A DNA stretch of 64,000 bases from Haemophilus haemolyticus (GCF_003351405.1 NZ_CP031240.1:806001-870000), one strand, 5' to 3'; numbered from the stretch's first letter, positions 7,037 through 18,372 are shown. The notes: generated from the sequence alone by a model not told the origin. Numbers and translations are program-made.

Positions 7037-7135
7037 AAATGAAACCAAATCAAAGTCGATTGAACCGTCGTCCACTTGGGTACGACCATCACATCCGCCG
7101 GTTGCTGTTGCTGAAGTTTTGTAGAAAATTTTCAT
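7037..7135 (-). pseudogene. ohr 5' fragment (second copy)
   Basis: The ATG at 7135 opens MKIFYKTSATATGGCDGRTQ and stays homologous to the ohr copy at 4957 for about 33 codons, to LVSFQN. It then runs into nnrS DNA. There are a few substitutions, such as Arg15 to Cys and Gly27 to Asp. It keeps the divergent arrangement with araC seen in the first copy. Confidence 0.85.
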
Positions 7136-7266
7136 AATGTTTTCCTCAGTTTAATATTGGTTAATATGTTTTGGCGTACCGCCGTTGAAAGTGAGTTCAT
7201 TATATTGAACGGCAATATGAAGTGTTATATGATTTATCCAAATTACTTGCCTATTTCTACAAGATT

Positions 7267-8130
7267 ATGTTTTCAACTGAAACGATAGAACGCTTATTAA
7301 AAGTTATTCCACATAACGAAACCTATTCATCTCCAATTAAAGGCTTGGTGATTCGCCATGCCGATCAGCCGTTTTGCTATGAAGGTATTATTCAAGAACC
7401 AAGCATTTGCATCGTGTTAAGTGGCGAACGTGAAATACAACTAGGTGAACAATGCTATCGATTTGACAATCAACACTTTATGTTCTGCCCAGTCAATGTA
7501 CCGATGCGTGGTGAGATTAAATATGCAGAGCCGCAAAAGCCGTTTTTAGTGATTTCGATGAAAATTGATATTGAGAGCGTTAGCAAGATTTTATTAGCAA
7601 ATCCAAACCTTGCAGATGATGTTCAAAAGGGCGACGAAGGTTTTGCACAATGGCATCTGGATGAATCTCTCAAAAATGCTGTTGAACGTCTATTTCTATT
7701 GCACGAAAATCCAAAAGATATTGAATTTCTTGCACCACTTATCCAACAAGAAATCTACTATCGGTTGCTTACTGGTGAGCAAGGATATAAACTTAAAGCG
7801 ATGGTAAGCATTGGATCTCATACGCAAAAAATTGCCCAATCCACCCACTATCTACAACAGCATTTCAGTGAAACCATTACCGTGGAAACCTTGGCAAATC
7901 TGAGCGGCATGTCATTATCTGGTTTTCACAGCCATTTTAAGAAGATAACCAGCCTTTCACCGCTGCAATATCAAAAATCCTTACGTCTAATGGAAGCCAG
8001 ACGACTGATCTCACAAGAAGGGAGAGGCATTACCGAAGCCGCTTACCAAGTCGGCTACGAATCGCCTAGCCAATTCAGCCGTGAATACAAACGCTATTTC
8101 GGGCATGCGCCAAAGGGGGATATTAAATAG
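7267..8130 (+). CDS. AraC-family transcriptional regulator, intact copy
   Basis: 287 aa from the ATG at 7267. The frame is open upstream to a GTG at 7222, but that part runs through the promoter-like region. Residues 1 to about 165 form an AraC N-terminal sensing domain of the type seen in YqhC-like regulators (PSICIVLSGEREIQLGEQCY, then FMFCPVNVPMRGEI). The C-terminal 100 residues hold two helix-turn-helix units (VETLANLSGMSLSGFHSHFK and ITEAAYQVGYESPSQFSREY). It diverges from ohr, so a role in peroxide or aldehyde stress is plausible but inferred. A repeat and a strong terminator follow. Confidence 0.88.
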   Translation: MFSTETIERLLKVIPHNETYSSPIKGLVIRHADQPFCYEGIIQEPSICIVLSGEREIQLGEQCYRFDNQHFMFCPVNVPMRGEIKYAEPQKPFLVISMKIDIESVSKILLANPNLADDVQKGDEGFAQWHLDESLKNAVERLFLLHENPKDIEFLAPLIQQEIYYRLLTGEQGYKLKAMVSIGSHTQKIAQSTHYLQQHFSETITVETLANLSGMSLSGFHSHFKKITSLSPLQYQKSLRLMEARRLISQEGRGITEAAYQVGYESPSQFSREYKRYFGHAPKGDIK

Positions 8131-8149
8131 ATGAGGCTTAAAGATAGGT

Positions 8150-8180
8150 TCAAAAACACTTAAAAATTTGACCGCTCTTA
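8150..8180. repeat. island repeat, copy 4 (right half only)
   Basis: CAAAAACACTTAAAAATTTG followed by ACCGCTCTT matches the right half of the repeat at 1865. It lies after the intact araC gene and marks the right edge of the mosaic island. Confidence 0.6.
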
Positions 8181-8185
8181 GTCAT

Positions 8186-8220
8186 AAAAAATCCATCTTC
8201 AATACGAAGATGGATTTTTT
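8186..8220. terminator. bidirectional Rho-independent terminator between araC and rimO
   Basis: A perfect 15-bp stem, AAAAAATCCATCTTC (8186-8200) with GAAGATGGATTTTTT (8206-8220), around the loop AATAC. The A- and T-runs at the two ends make it work on both strands, which suits the convergent genes on either side. Confidence 0.92.
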
Positions 8221-8246
8221 GTTTATTTCGTTGAGATTGTTATTAT

Positions 8247-9584
8247 TTAACAACTTCCCCACAAATCATATTCATCAGAATTTGTGATGGTTACTTTAAT
8301 CACGTCGCCGACTTTGACATTGATTCCGCTTAAATTATCTACATAAACTAATCCATCAACTTCAGGGGCATCTGCTTTGGAGCGGCCAATAATGCCTTCT
8401 TCGTCAATTTCATCCACTAATACATCAAGAGTTTTACCGATTTTTTGTTTTAAACGGTTTGCAGAAATTTCTTGTTGTAATTGCATGAAACGATGGAAAC
8501 GTTCTTCTTTCACATCTTCTGGTACTTGGTCAGCCATCTCTGTTGCAGGAGCTCCTTCAACTGGGCTGAATTTGAAGCAGCCTACGCGATCAAGTTGGGC
8601 TTCTTTTAAGAAATCGAGCAATAATTGGAAATCTTCTTCTGTTTCACCCGGAAAACCAACAATAAAGGTGGAGCGTAATGTTAAATCTGGGCAAATTTCA
8701 CGCCATTGTTTAATGCGTTCTAAAGTGCGGTCAATACTGCCCGGTCTTTTCATTGCTTTTAAGATTTTTGGGCTCGCATGTTGTAATGGAATGTCTAAAT
8801 ACGGCAAGAGCGTGCCATCAGCCATTAATGGAATTAAATCATCCACATGCGGATAGGGATACACATAATGTAAGCGAACCCAAATGCCAAGTTTGCCAAG
8901 TTGTTTACAAAGCGTCATTAAATCATTTTTAATTGGCATGCCATTCCAGAAAGCCGTTTTTACACCGCCCTCTTGGCGTTTTAAGTCCATGGAATAAGCG
9001 GAAGTGTCTTGGGATACCACAAGCAATTCTTTTACGCCTGCTTCGGCTAAACGTTTGGCTTCGTCCAAGACTTGCGTAATAGAACGGCTTTCCAAATCAC
9101 CACGCATAGATGGAATAATACAGAACGTACAACGGTGATCACAGCCTTCAGAGATCTTCAAATAGGCATAATGTTTTGGTGTCAGTTTCACGCCTTGTTT
9201 TGGTACTAAGCTGGTGTAAGGGCTATGTGTCGGTTTTGGCACGTATTTGTGAACTTGAGCCATCACTGCTTCATAACTATGTGGGCCGCTGACTTCCAAA
9301 ACTTTAGGATGCACTTCACGAATTTGGTCTTCTTTTGCCCCCAAACAGCCAGTCACGATGACTCGTCCATTTTCTTCTAATGCTTCACCAATCGCTTCGA
9401 GTGATTCCTGCACGGCACTATCAATAAAGCCACAAGTGTTCACAATCACTAAATCGACATTTTCATAGCTTGGCACAATGTTGTAACCGTCGGTGCGTAG
9501 CTCCGTTAAGATTCGTTCAGAATCTACTAAGTTTTTTGGGCAACCAAGGCTTACAAAGCCAATGCTTGGGGTTGAATTTTGCAT
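8247..9584 (-). CDS. rimO: ribosomal protein S12 (Asp) methylthiotransferase RimO
   Basis: 445 aa, full length. The N-terminal methylthiotransferase domain has its iron-sulfur cysteines at 15 (LGCPKN), 51 (NTCGF) and 80 (TGCLG). The radical-SAM cluster motif CDHRCTFC gives Cys148, Cys152 and Cys155. The last 65 or so residues form a TRAM domain. The enzyme adds a methylthio group to an aspartate of ribosomal protein S12 in the cytosol, using SAM and two 4Fe-4S clusters. GCPKN and the S12-type TRAM separate it from the tRNA enzyme MiaB. It is a single gene, convergent with araC. Confidence 0.96.
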   Translation of the reverse strand: MQNSTPSIGFVSLGCPKNLVDSERILTELRTDGYNIVPSYENVDLVIVNTCGFIDSAVQESLEAIGEALEENGRVIVTGCLGAKEDQIREVHPKVLEVSGPHSYEAVMAQVHKYVPKPTHSPYTSLVPKQGVKLTPKHYAYLKISEGCDHRCTFCIIPSMRGDLESRSITQVLDEAKRLAEAGVKELLVVSQDTSAYSMDLKRQEGGVKTAFWNGMPIKNDLMTLCKQLGKLGIWVRLHYVYPYPHVDDLIPLMADGTLLPYLDIPLQHASPKILKAMKRPGSIDRTLERIKQWREICPDLTLRSTFIVGFPGETEEDFQLLLDFLKEAQLDRVGCFKFSPVEGAPATEMADQVPEDVKEERFHRFMQLQQEISANRLKQKIGKTLDVLVDEIDEEGIIGRSKADAPEVDGLVYVDNLSGINVKVGDVIKVTITNSDEYDLWGSC

Positions 9585-9736
9585 AAAAATAACCGTTCTT
9601 TCGCTCTATAAAATTTCAAACGCAAGATTCTACTCAATTTTCGCAAGAAAGGCGATAAATTAAAGGCTTGGAAGGGTAAAGATTTTAAGCTAAGTGATGT
9701 AGAATAGACGATTATGTCGGACTCATTTTTATCATT

Positions 9737-10453
9737 ATGGAAAATTCATCTTTACTTTTAACCGCACTTTTCAATCCTTATCACTTAATTATTTTTAGCA
9801 AAATGCTATTGGCGATGGTGCTTGGTAGTGTTATTGGCTTAGAACGTGAGCTTAAGCGCAAACCTGTGGGCGTGAAAACTTGTGCCATTATTGCCGTCAC
9901 CACTTGTGTGCTAACCATTGTTTCGATTCAAGCCGCAGAGCATTATGCGCAAGTTTCAGAAAATATTCGTACGGATCCGATGCGTCTTGCGGCTCAAGTG
10001 ATTAGTGGCATCGGTTTTTTAGGGGCAGGTGTGATTTTGCATAAGAAAAATGATGCGATTTCAGGTTTAACCACTGCGGCGATTATTTGGGCTTCTGCGG
10101 GGATCGGTATTGCCGCTGGGGCGGGCTTCGTGTTTGATGCGGTCATCGCCACTGTGATGATTTTGGTGTCTATTCGATTAAGTCCGTTGGTTCAACGTTG
10201 GGTACATCGTAAATCACAATGTCGTCGGACAAAATTCAATATTCTTGTCAATGGTGCGGAAAGTATTGGAAAAGTCACTCAATTGTTAGTAAACAATCAG
10301 TATCGTATTGAACATATACAGGTGAAAGATCAAAGTAGTGGTGAGGTACGGTTACAAATTCGCTGTTTTTCCATTGATTCCACAATGTTGAAAGATGCGT
10401 ATGCATTGTTGAAAGCGGAAGAAGGCGTGATGAGTGTTGAAGTAGATAATTAG
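9737..10453 (+). CDS. MgtC/SapB family membrane protein
   Basis: 238 aa. The N-terminal 150 residues carry about five membrane segments with the family signature LGSVIGLERELKRKPVGVKT near residues 30-50. RLAAQVISGIGFLGAGVILH and GLTTAAIIWASAGIGIAAG follow. The C-terminal 80 residues form a soluble, ACT-like domain. MgtC proteins act in Mg2+ limitation and virulence in some pathogens, modulating ATP synthase or phosphate handling. Which role applies here is unknown. The first codons overlap a Haemophilus uptake signal (ACCGCACTT near 9761). A uptake-signal hairpin terminator follows the stop. Confidence 0.88.
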   Translation: MENSSLLLTALFNPYHLIIFSKMLLAMVLGSVIGLERELKRKPVGVKTCAIIAVTTCVLTIVSIQAAEHYAQVSENIRTDPMRLAAQVISGIGFLGAGVILHKKNDAISGLTTAAIIWASAGIGIAAGAGFVFDAVIATVMILVSIRLSPLVQRWVHRKSQCRRTKFNILVNGAESIGKVTQLLVNNQYRIEHIQVKDQSSGEVRLQIRCFSIDSTMLKDAYALLKAEEGVMSVEVDN

Positions 10454-10454
10454 A

Positions 10455-10503
10455 AAAAGAGCGGTCAAATTAAATTTTCTTTTAAATAGACCGATCTTTT
10501 TTA
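10455..10503 (+). terminator. hairpin terminator with degenerate uptake-signal dyad
   Basis: AAAGAGCGGTCAAATTAAA pairs imperfectly with TTTAAATAGACCGATCTTT and is followed by TTTTTATT. It lies 2 bases after the mgtC-like stop and should end that transcript before asd. Confidence 0.8.
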
Positions 10504-10618
10504 TTTCTTATTTAATTTCTTTCGCAAAATGTAAATTTCCATGAAAAATACTTGATTTTGCTAACGCTATCTTGTAATTAATAATTCTATTCAAACACAA
10601 CAAACTAAGGAAACAATA

Positions 10619-11734
10619 ATGAAAAATGTAGGCTTTATCGGCTGGCGCGGAATGGTGGGTTCCGTATTAATGGATCGTATGTCGCAGGAAAATGATTTTG
10701 CAAATCTTAATCCTGTATTTTTTACAACTTCACAAGCAGGTCAAAAAGCCCCTGTATTTGGTGGCAAGGATGCAGGCGAACTTAAAAATGCATTCGATAT
10801 TGAAGAACTCAAAAAATTAGACATTATCGTGACTTGCCAAGGAGGAGATTACACCAATGAAGTCTATCCAAAATTAAAAGCAACAGGTTGGGACGGTTAT
10901 TGGGTTGATGCCGCTTCTGCACTACGCATGAAAGATGATGCAATTATTGTGCTTGATCCGGTAAACCAACACGTGATTTCTGAAGGCTTGAAAAAAGGTA
11001 TTAAAACTTTCGTAGGTGGTAACTGTACCGTGAGCTTAATGTTGATGGCTATCGGTGGTTTATTTGAAAAAGATTTGGTGGAATGGATTTCTGTCGCAAC
11101 TTATCAAGCGGCTTCAGGTGCTGGCGCAAAAAATATGCGTGAATTACTTTCACAAATGGGTTTATTAGAACAAGCGGTTTCTAGTGAATTAAAAGACCCT
11201 GCTTCGTCAATTTTAGATATTGAACGTAAAGTGACAGCAGAAATGCGTTCTGATCGCTTCCCAACCGAAAACTTCGGTGCAGCATTAGGCGGTAGCTTAA
11301 TTCCTTGGATTGATAAACTTCTTCCTGAAACAGGACAAACTAAAGAAGAATGGAAAGGTTATGCAGAAACCAACAAAATTTTAGGTTTAAGCGACAATCC
11401 AATTCCTGTGGATGGTTTATGTGTGCGTATCGGTGCCTTACGTTGCCATAGCCAAGCGTTCACCATTAAATTGAAAAAAGATTTGCCATTAGAAGAAATT
11501 GAACAAATTATTGCATCACATAATGAATGGGTAAAAGTGATTCCAAACGACAAAGAAACCACATTGCGTGAATTAACGCCAGCTAAAGTAACGGGTACAT
11601 TAAGCGTACCAGTTGGTCGTTTACGTAAATTGGCAATGGGCCCTGAATATTTGGCTGCCTTTACTGTGGGTGACCAATTATTATGGGGCGCGGCAGAGCC
11701 AGTTCGCCGTATCTTAAAACAATTGGTAGCATAA
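10619..11734 (+). CDS. asd: aspartate-semialdehyde dehydrogenase
   Basis: 371 aa, the length of the gamma-proteobacterial enzyme. The NADP-binding loop [11 protein letters not shown] is at residues 5-15, and the catalytic cysteine is Cys136 in [10 protein letters not shown]. The conserved [17 protein letters not shown] segment carries the acid/base histidine. It reduces beta-aspartyl phosphate to aspartate semialdehyde in the cytosol, at the branch to lysine/diaminopimelate and threonine/methionine. It connects with dapA at 55999, the next lysine-branch step. The start has an AAGGAA site. The 115 bp between the upstream terminator and the start shows no lysine riboswitch. Confidence 0.97.
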   Translation: MKNVGFIGWRGMVGSVLMDRMSQENDFANLNPVFFTTSQAGQKAPVFGGKDAGELKNAFDIEELKKLDIIVTCQGGDYTNEVYPKLKATGWDGYWVDAASALRMKDDAIIVLDPVNQHVISEGLKKGIKTFVGGNCTVSLMLMAIGGLFEKDLVEWISVATYQAASGAGAKNMRELLSQMGLLEQAVSSELKDPASSILDIERKVTAEMRSDRFPTENFGAALGGSLIPWIDKLLPETGQTKEEWKGYAETNKILGLSDNPIPVDGLCVRIGALRCHSQAFTIKLKKDLPLEEIEQIIASHNEWVKVIPNDKETTLRELTPAKVTGTLSVPVGRLRKLAMGPEYLAAFTVGDQLLWGAAEPVRRILKQLVA

Positions 11735-11812
11735 TTGGCAGAGTGCGTGAAGTAAAATCTCACGCACTTTTTCTTTCTTTTGTATGCGTTGATGTATCCC
11801 ATCTAAAAACTT

Positions 11813-12757
11813 ATGAATCGAGAATCCTACTTTACTCAATTTGTCTTTACCAAACTGTTACCTTTTTTTAATCAATTTTCAACGCAATATTTCACTGGCA
11901 AAAATAATGTTCAAATCGCTTATCGTCATTTAATCCACGCAAAAAGTGCGGATAGAAAATTGATGATTTTAGTGAATGGCCGTGCTGAAAATATGTTGAA
12001 ATGGTCAGAGCCAGCTTATGATTTTTATTATCAAGGCTATGATGTGTTGCTATTTGATCACCGTGGTCAAGGCTATTCAACCCATTTGTTGAAGGATTCT
12101 GAAAAAGGGCATTTAGACGAATTTCGTTTCTATGTCGATGATATGGCGAAAATCATCGAAAAAGTAACCGCACTTTTCAGCTATTCAACGCAGCATTTGC
12201 TTGCTCATTCAATGGGCGCATTGATTACAACGTATTATTTGGCGAATTGTGATCATCGCATTAATAAAGCCGTGCTTTCTTCACCTTTTTACGGCATTCC
12301 CTCAAAACACCCTATTAGAGATGAACTGATTATTGTCCTGATGAATATGTTAGGGCAAGGCGAGCGTTATGTTTTTGGTAAAGGGCCTTATCAACAAGCC
12401 CACTTGGAATACAATGAACTAAGTTTCTGTAAAACCAGAATGAAATGGATGAATCGTGTCAATCGTAAGAATTCAGCAATTCATCTTGGCGGACCAACGT
12501 TCCGTTGGGTACATTTGTGTTTGAATGCAATTAAACGTTTGCCGAAAGTTATTCCTAAGATTGAAATTCCAATCCTAATTTTACAAGCCGAAAAAGAAAA
12601 AATCGTAGATAACAAAAATCTTGAAAAATTAACCGCACTTTTTCCGAATGCTCAATGCAAAGTTGTATTGAACGCTAAACATGAGGTGTTATTTGAGCAA
12701 GATGAATTGAGACAGGAAACAATATCTAAGATTTTAGTATTTTTGAATAATGAGTAG
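11813..12757 (+). CDS. pldB: alpha/beta hydrolase, lysophospholipase L2 type
   Basis: 314 aa with no signal peptide. The alpha/beta hydrolase fold shows the oxyanion region LVNGRAENMLKW, the strand-turn FDHRGQGYS, the nucleophile elbow AHSMGA (Ser133), and a likely catalytic His in LNAKHEVLFE near the end. Lysophospholipase L2 (PldB) hydrolyses lysophospholipids at the inner membrane. The conserved RMKWMNRVNR region also fits PldB. Two internal uptake signals are present, near 12168 and 12631. It is probably transcribed alone, 79 bp after asd. Confidence 0.88.
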   Translation: MNRESYFTQFVFTKLLPFFNQFSTQYFTGKNNVQIAYRHLIHAKSADRKLMILVNGRAENMLKWSEPAYDFYYQGYDVLLFDHRGQGYSTHLLKDSEKGHLDEFRFYVDDMAKIIEKVTALFSYSTQHLLAHSMGALITTYYLANCDHRINKAVLSSPFYGIPSKHPIRDELIIVLMNMLGQGERYVFGKGPYQQAHLEYNELSFCKTRMKWMNRVNRKNSAIHLGGPTFRWVHLCLNAIKRLPKVIPKIEIPILILQAEKEKIVDNKNLEKLTALFPNAQCKVVLNAKHEVLFEQDELRQETISKILVFLNNE

Positions 12758-12826
12758 ATTTTTATTCAATAATATATTTAATGTGTAGATAAAATATTCA
12801 AACAGGTGTGTTTTTCAAAAAATGGT

Positions 12827-12854
12827 TTGACATATTTTCTAAAAAACGTATTAT
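12827..12854 (+). promoter_or_regulatory. sigma70 promoter for the Ser-Arg-Arg tRNA cluster
   Basis: TTGACA (12827-12832), a 16-bp spacer and TATTAT (12849-12854), with the tRNA-Ser starting 18 bases downstream. There is no other gene between. Confidence 0.75.
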
Positions 12855-12872
12855 ACCGCTCACACCGATTGT

Positions 12873-12967
12873 GGTGAGATGGCCGAGCAGGCTGAAGGCG
12901 CTCCCCTGCTAAGGGAGTATGGGGTTAAAAAGCTCCATCGAGGGTTCGAATCCCTCTCTCACCGCCA
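12873..12967 (+). tRNA. tRNA-Ser (GCT)
   Basis: Acceptor GGTGAGA pairs with TCTCACC and the 3' CCA is encoded. The anticodon stem CTCCC/GGGAG encloses the loop CTGCTAA, giving anticodon GCT. The long variable arm (ATGGGGTTAAAAAGCTCCAT) is typical of serine tRNAs. T-loop GTTCGAATC is intact. Confidence 0.97.
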
Positions 12968-12987
12968 TTGTTTGTTTTATTTATTCT

Positions 12988-13064
12988 GCACCCGTAGCTC
13001 AGCTGGATAGAGTACTCGGCTACGAACCGAGCGGTCAGAGGTTCGAATCCTCTCGGGTGCGCCA
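12988..13064 (+). tRNA. tRNA-Arg (ACG), copy 1
   Basis: 77 nt with acceptor GCACCCG/CGGGTGC, anticodon stem CTCGG/CCGAG and loop CTACGAA, giving anticodon ACG. ACG becomes ICG after TadA deamination. The T stem is AGAGG/CCTCT and CCA is encoded. Confidence 0.97.
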
Positions 13065-13119
13065 TTTTAAAGCGACTCTATCTTATAAAGTGGTTATGAA
13101 TAATTAAAGCATCATCTAC

Positions 13120-13196
13120 GCACCCGTAGCTCAGCTGGATAGAGTACTCGGCTACGAACCGAGCGGTCAAAGGTTCGAATCCTTTCGGGTGCGCCA
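13120..13196 (+). tRNA. tRNA-Arg (ACG), copy 2
   Basis: Identical to the copy at 12988 except for a compensating pair of changes in the T stem (AAAGG/CCTTT instead of AGAGG/CCTCT). The encoded CCA is present. It is probably co-transcribed with the two tRNAs before it. Confidence 0.97.
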
Positions 13197-13292
13197 TTTC
13201 ATTTTATTCAAGTCTATTGATTTCTACTTGCTTTCTAATAATCACAGTATTTGTTATATTGTAATTATCAATTATTCGTAAAATTTTAAATT

Positions 13293-13514
13293 ATGACAAG
13301 ACAATCTTTGCCTCGTGGTTTTAGTTTATTTACCTGGGGATTAGCTATTTTTTGTGCCCCTGTATTGTTATGTCCGATGGCTCTGTTGCTTTCCACGACA
13401 TTTGATAAAAATCCTAACTTGGAAACTTGGCAAGTTAATTTATTCTCAATATTTTTTTGGATTTATCCTATTATTCTTGCGGTGGTAGCTCGAATTTTAT
13501 ATCGCTTACATTAG
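13293..13514 (+). CDS. small membrane protein of unknown function
   Basis: 73 aa with two hydrophobic spans (about residues 10-33, FSLFTWGLAIFCAPVLLCPM onwards, and 48-68, FSIFFWIYPIILAVVARILY). A short polar loop, DKNPNLETWQ, separates them. I do not recognise a characterised family; similar short frames occur in other Haemophilus genomes as far as I recall. There is no strong ribosome site before the ATG at 13293, so the start is less certain. It sits between the tRNA cluster and a bidirectional terminator, as a single gene. Confidence 0.65.
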   Translation: MTRQSLPRGFSLFTWGLAIFCAPVLLCPMALLLSTTFDKNPNLETWQVNLFSIFFWIYPIILAVVARILYRLH

Positions 13515-13603
13515 AGAAAGCCAAAATTGGCTTTTAAATTATTGGTATTAAGTGCGGTCATTTTTTATACAGCTTTAATTACGATTTGTAAAATTGGTTT
13601 ATA

Positions 13604-13635
13604 AAAAAATCCTACGATAAAACGTAGGATTTTTT
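13604..13635. terminator. bidirectional terminator before glmU 3' end
   Basis: AAAAAATCCTACG (13604-13616) pairs perfectly with CGTAGGATTTTTT (13623-13635). It serves glmU on the minus strand and the small membrane gene on the plus strand. Confidence 0.92.
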
Positions 13636-13643
13636 ATGCTATT

Positions 13644-15014
13644 TTACTTTTTCTTTGTTGGTCGTTGCCAATCTTGAATATGACGCTGAGGAACTCGTGT
13701 AATCACTAACTCATTTTCACCTACATCGCGTGTAATTGTTGTCCCAGCACCAATAGTTGCGCCATTTGCGACTTTTACTGGCGCGACTAATTGTGTATCA
13801 GATCCCACAAATACATCATCACCGATGATCGTTTTAAATTTATTTGCGCCATCGTAGTTACAGGTGATGACACCCGCACCAATATTACAATCTGAGCCGA
13901 TTTCTGAATCGCCAATATAGGTTAGGTGATTTACTTTAGACCCTCTACCAACGGTAGATTTTTTAATTTCTACAAAGTTACCGACATGTGTTTCAGCTGC
14001 GAGTTCCGCACCTGGGCGTAAACGAGAAAATGGACCAATTGCGGCTTTTTCTCCCACTACAGCATCCTCTAGCACAGAATAGGGTTTTATTTCTACATCA
14101 TTGCCAATAACAACATTTTTTAATACGCAACCTGCGCCAATTTTTACGCGATCGCCGAGTTTAACACTACTTTCGATAATAACATTAACGTCGATTTCCA
14201 CATCTTTTCCATGCTCTAATGTTCCACGTAGGTCAAAACGAGCTGGATCGTAGATCATTACGCCTTCAAGTAATAATTTTGAGGCTTGTTTATTTTGGAA
14301 ATAACGTTCAAGTGCGGCTAATTGTAAGCGATTATTTGCACCTTCAACTTCCATGACATCTGTTGCTTGTACAGCAATAACTTGGCAATTATCTTGGTTT
14401 GCGAGAGCAATAAGATCCGTTAAGTAATATTCGCCTTGAGCATTATTATTGCCTACACGAGCTAGCCATTTTTTGAAACTTGCACCATCAGATACCATAA
14501 CGCCAGTATTTACTTCTTTAATATTTAGTTGATCTGCATTTGCATCTTTTTGTTCTACAATTGCTACAACATTCCCATTTTCACGAATAATTCGTCCATA
14601 GCCTGTTGGGTTATCTAAATTTACGGTAAGCAATGCAATGCCATTTTCTGGTTTCGCTTCAATTAATTTTTCTAATGTTTCTTTAGTTATTAATGGTGCA
14701 TCGCCGTAAAGCACAACAATATTTTCGTTATCCTTAAAGAAAGGTGCTGCTTGTTGAACTGCATGTGCTGTGCCAAGTTGTTCTGTTTGTAATACCCAAT
14801 TTACTTGTTCATTTGCAAGATGGGTACGCATTAAGTCTCCACCGTGGCCATAGATCAAATGAATATTTTCTGCGCCTAATTGATGTGCAGTATCAATTAC
14901 ATGTTTTACCATTGGTTTACCAGCTATTGTATGTAGAACTTTTGGTAAATCGGAATACATACGCGTTCCTTTTCCGGCTGCTAAAATTACCGCACTTAAT
15001 GCTTTTGTAGTCAT
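13644..15014 (-). CDS. glmU: bifunctional GlcNAc-1-phosphate uridyltransferase / glucosamine-1-phosphate acetyltransferase
   Basis: 456 aa. The N-terminal uridyltransferase domain opens with [20 protein letters not shown] and includes the nucleotide loop [11 protein letters not shown]. The C-terminal half from about residue 250 is a left-handed beta-helix of hexapeptide repeats ([20 protein letters not shown] and so on), with the active-site stretch [20 protein letters not shown]. It makes UDP-GlcNAc in the cytosol for peptidoglycan and lipooligosaccharide. It is transcribed alone, about 158 bp downstream of the rplL end. Length and both active sites are intact. Confidence 0.97.
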   Translation of the reverse strand: MTTKALSAVILAAGKGTRMYSDLPKVLHTIAGKPMVKHVIDTAHQLGAENIHLIYGHGGDLMRTHLANEQVNWVLQTEQLGTAHAVQQAAPFFKDNENIVVLYGDAPLITKETLEKLIEAKPENGIALLTVNLDNPTGYGRIIRENGNVVAIVEQKDANADQLNIKEVNTGVMVSDGASFKKWLARVGNNNAQGEYYLTDLIALANQDNCQVIAVQATDVMEVEGANNRLQLAALERYFQNKQASKLLLEGVMIYDPARFDLRGTLEHGKDVEIDVNVIIESSVKLGDRVKIGAGCVLKNVVIGNDVEIKPYSVLEDAVVGEKAAIGPFSRLRPGAELAAETHVGNFVEIKKSTVGRGSKVNHLTYIGDSEIGSDCNIGAGVITCNYDGANKFKTIIGDDVFVGSDTQLVAPVKVANGATIGAGTTITRDVGENELVITRVPQRHIQDWQRPTKKK

Positions 15015-15116
15015 AGATTTTCTCTTTATTTATCAATAATAATGGGAGATATTTTATCGTAGAAAGGAGAAGATGATAAGTTTTTAAATTAAGGAAGTTA
15101 TGGCTTTTTAGATAGG

Positions 15117-15144
15117 AAAAAACCGATAGTTTCCCATCGGTTTT
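15117..15144 (-). terminator. terminator of the rplJL operon
   Basis: On the minus strand, AAAACCGAT pairs with ATCGGTTTT, followed by further Ts. It lies about 30 bases after the rplL stop. Confidence 0.85.
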
Positions 15145-15172
15145 CTGAATTTTAAAGTGGTTAAAAGAGAAA

Positions 15173-15556
<384 letters not shown>

Positions 15557-15598
15557 CTAAAATAAATAAAGTTAAATTAAGTAAGAAACGCTTAATGA

Positions 15599-16090
15599 TT
15601 AAGCTGCTTCTTGTAATTTGTCGCGTAATGCCGCGAGGGTGCGAGCAAGTTTGCCTGCTGCAGCTTCTTTCATTGTGCCCATTAAACGTGCAATCGCTTC
15701 TTCGTAAGTTGGTAATGTTGCCAAGAATTCAACATCTTGGATTTTACCTTCAAAGGCTGCACCTTTAATTTCAAACTTATCGTTTGCTTTAGCAAACTCT
15801 TTGAACAAACGAGCAGCTGCGCCCGGGTGTTCGTTAGAGAACGCGATAAGTGTTGGACCTACAAACGTATCTTTTAAGCATTCGTAATCTGTGCCTTCAA
15901 CTGCGCGACGTAATAAAGTATTACGAACTACACGCATTGTAACGCCAGCTTCACGTGCTGATTTACGTAATTCAGTCATTTTCTCAACAGTTACACCGCG
16001 AGAATCCGCGATTACTGCTGAAAGTGCACCTTTGGCTGCTTCATTTACTTCAGCAACAATTGCTTGTTTGTCTTGAAGATTTAATGCCAT
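15599..16090 (-). CDS. rplJ: 50S ribosomal protein L10
   Basis: 163 aa, full length. It opens [20 protein letters not shown], carries the rRNA-binding N-terminal domain ([20 protein letters not shown]) and ends in the helix that binds L7/L12 dimers ([20 protein letters not shown]). L10 anchors the stalk to 23S rRNA and, complexed with L12, represses its own mRNA. It is preceded by a leader and a strong promoter. rplK, rplA, rpoB and rpoC, which are adjacent in most bacteria, are absent on both sides. Confidence 0.98.
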   Translation of the reverse strand: MALNLQDKQAIVAEVNEAAKGALSAVIADSRGVTVEKMTELRKSAREAGVTMRVVRNTLLRRAVEGTDYECLKDTFVGPTLIAFSNEHPGAAARLFKEFAKANDKFEIKGAAFEGKIQDVEFLATLPTYEEAIARLMGTMKEAAAGKLARTLAALRDKLQEAA

Positions 16091-16260
16091 TGGCTTTTAG
16101 CTCCTGAATACACTCCGATTACTCGGAATTAATTTACCTAATCCTAAGACTAGGATGACTTCGGCGCCCAGAAGCAAGAAAAATTCTTATTCTGTTCACC
16201 ATCTACGTAGGATAATTAAGATCACTCCCCTACGGTCTTGGATGGGGCTTGAATAGGTCA
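16091..16260 (-). ncRNA. probable L10 leader (autoregulatory 5' UTR of rplJ)
   Basis: About 200 transcribed bases separate the promoter at 16305 from the rplJ start. They contain several local dyads on the minus strand, including ATCCTAGTCTTAGGAT near 16138-16155 and a GTAGGGGAG / CATCCTACG region. The position and size match the known L10(L12)4-binding leader of gamma-proteobacteria. I did not fold it, so the boundaries are approximate. Confidence 0.6.
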
Positions 16261-16304
16261 AGCACCAACCAGAAATTTGTTAGACTGACTAACACAGGCG
16301 CAGG

Positions 16305-16333
16305 ATTATAGAGAAAAGCTATGTTCTTGTAAA
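16305..16333 (-). promoter_or_regulatory. strong sigma70 promoter for rplJL
   Basis: On the minus strand, TTTACA (16333-16328), a 17-bp spacer and a consensus TATAAT (16310-16305). It is placed to transcribe the L10 leader. Confidence 0.85.
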
Positions 16334-16361
16334 GAATATTGTTGGAAAAAGAGCCAAATTC

Positions 16362-18372
<2,011 letters not shown>

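Noticed and set aside
10504..10618. Lysine riboswitch before asd
   Set aside because: The gap after the upstream terminator is only 115 bp, and I see none of the conserved lysine aptamer segments.
12919..13107. Open frame of 62 codons across the tRNA-Ser and tRNA-Arg genes
   Set aside because: It consists of tRNA sequence read as protein.
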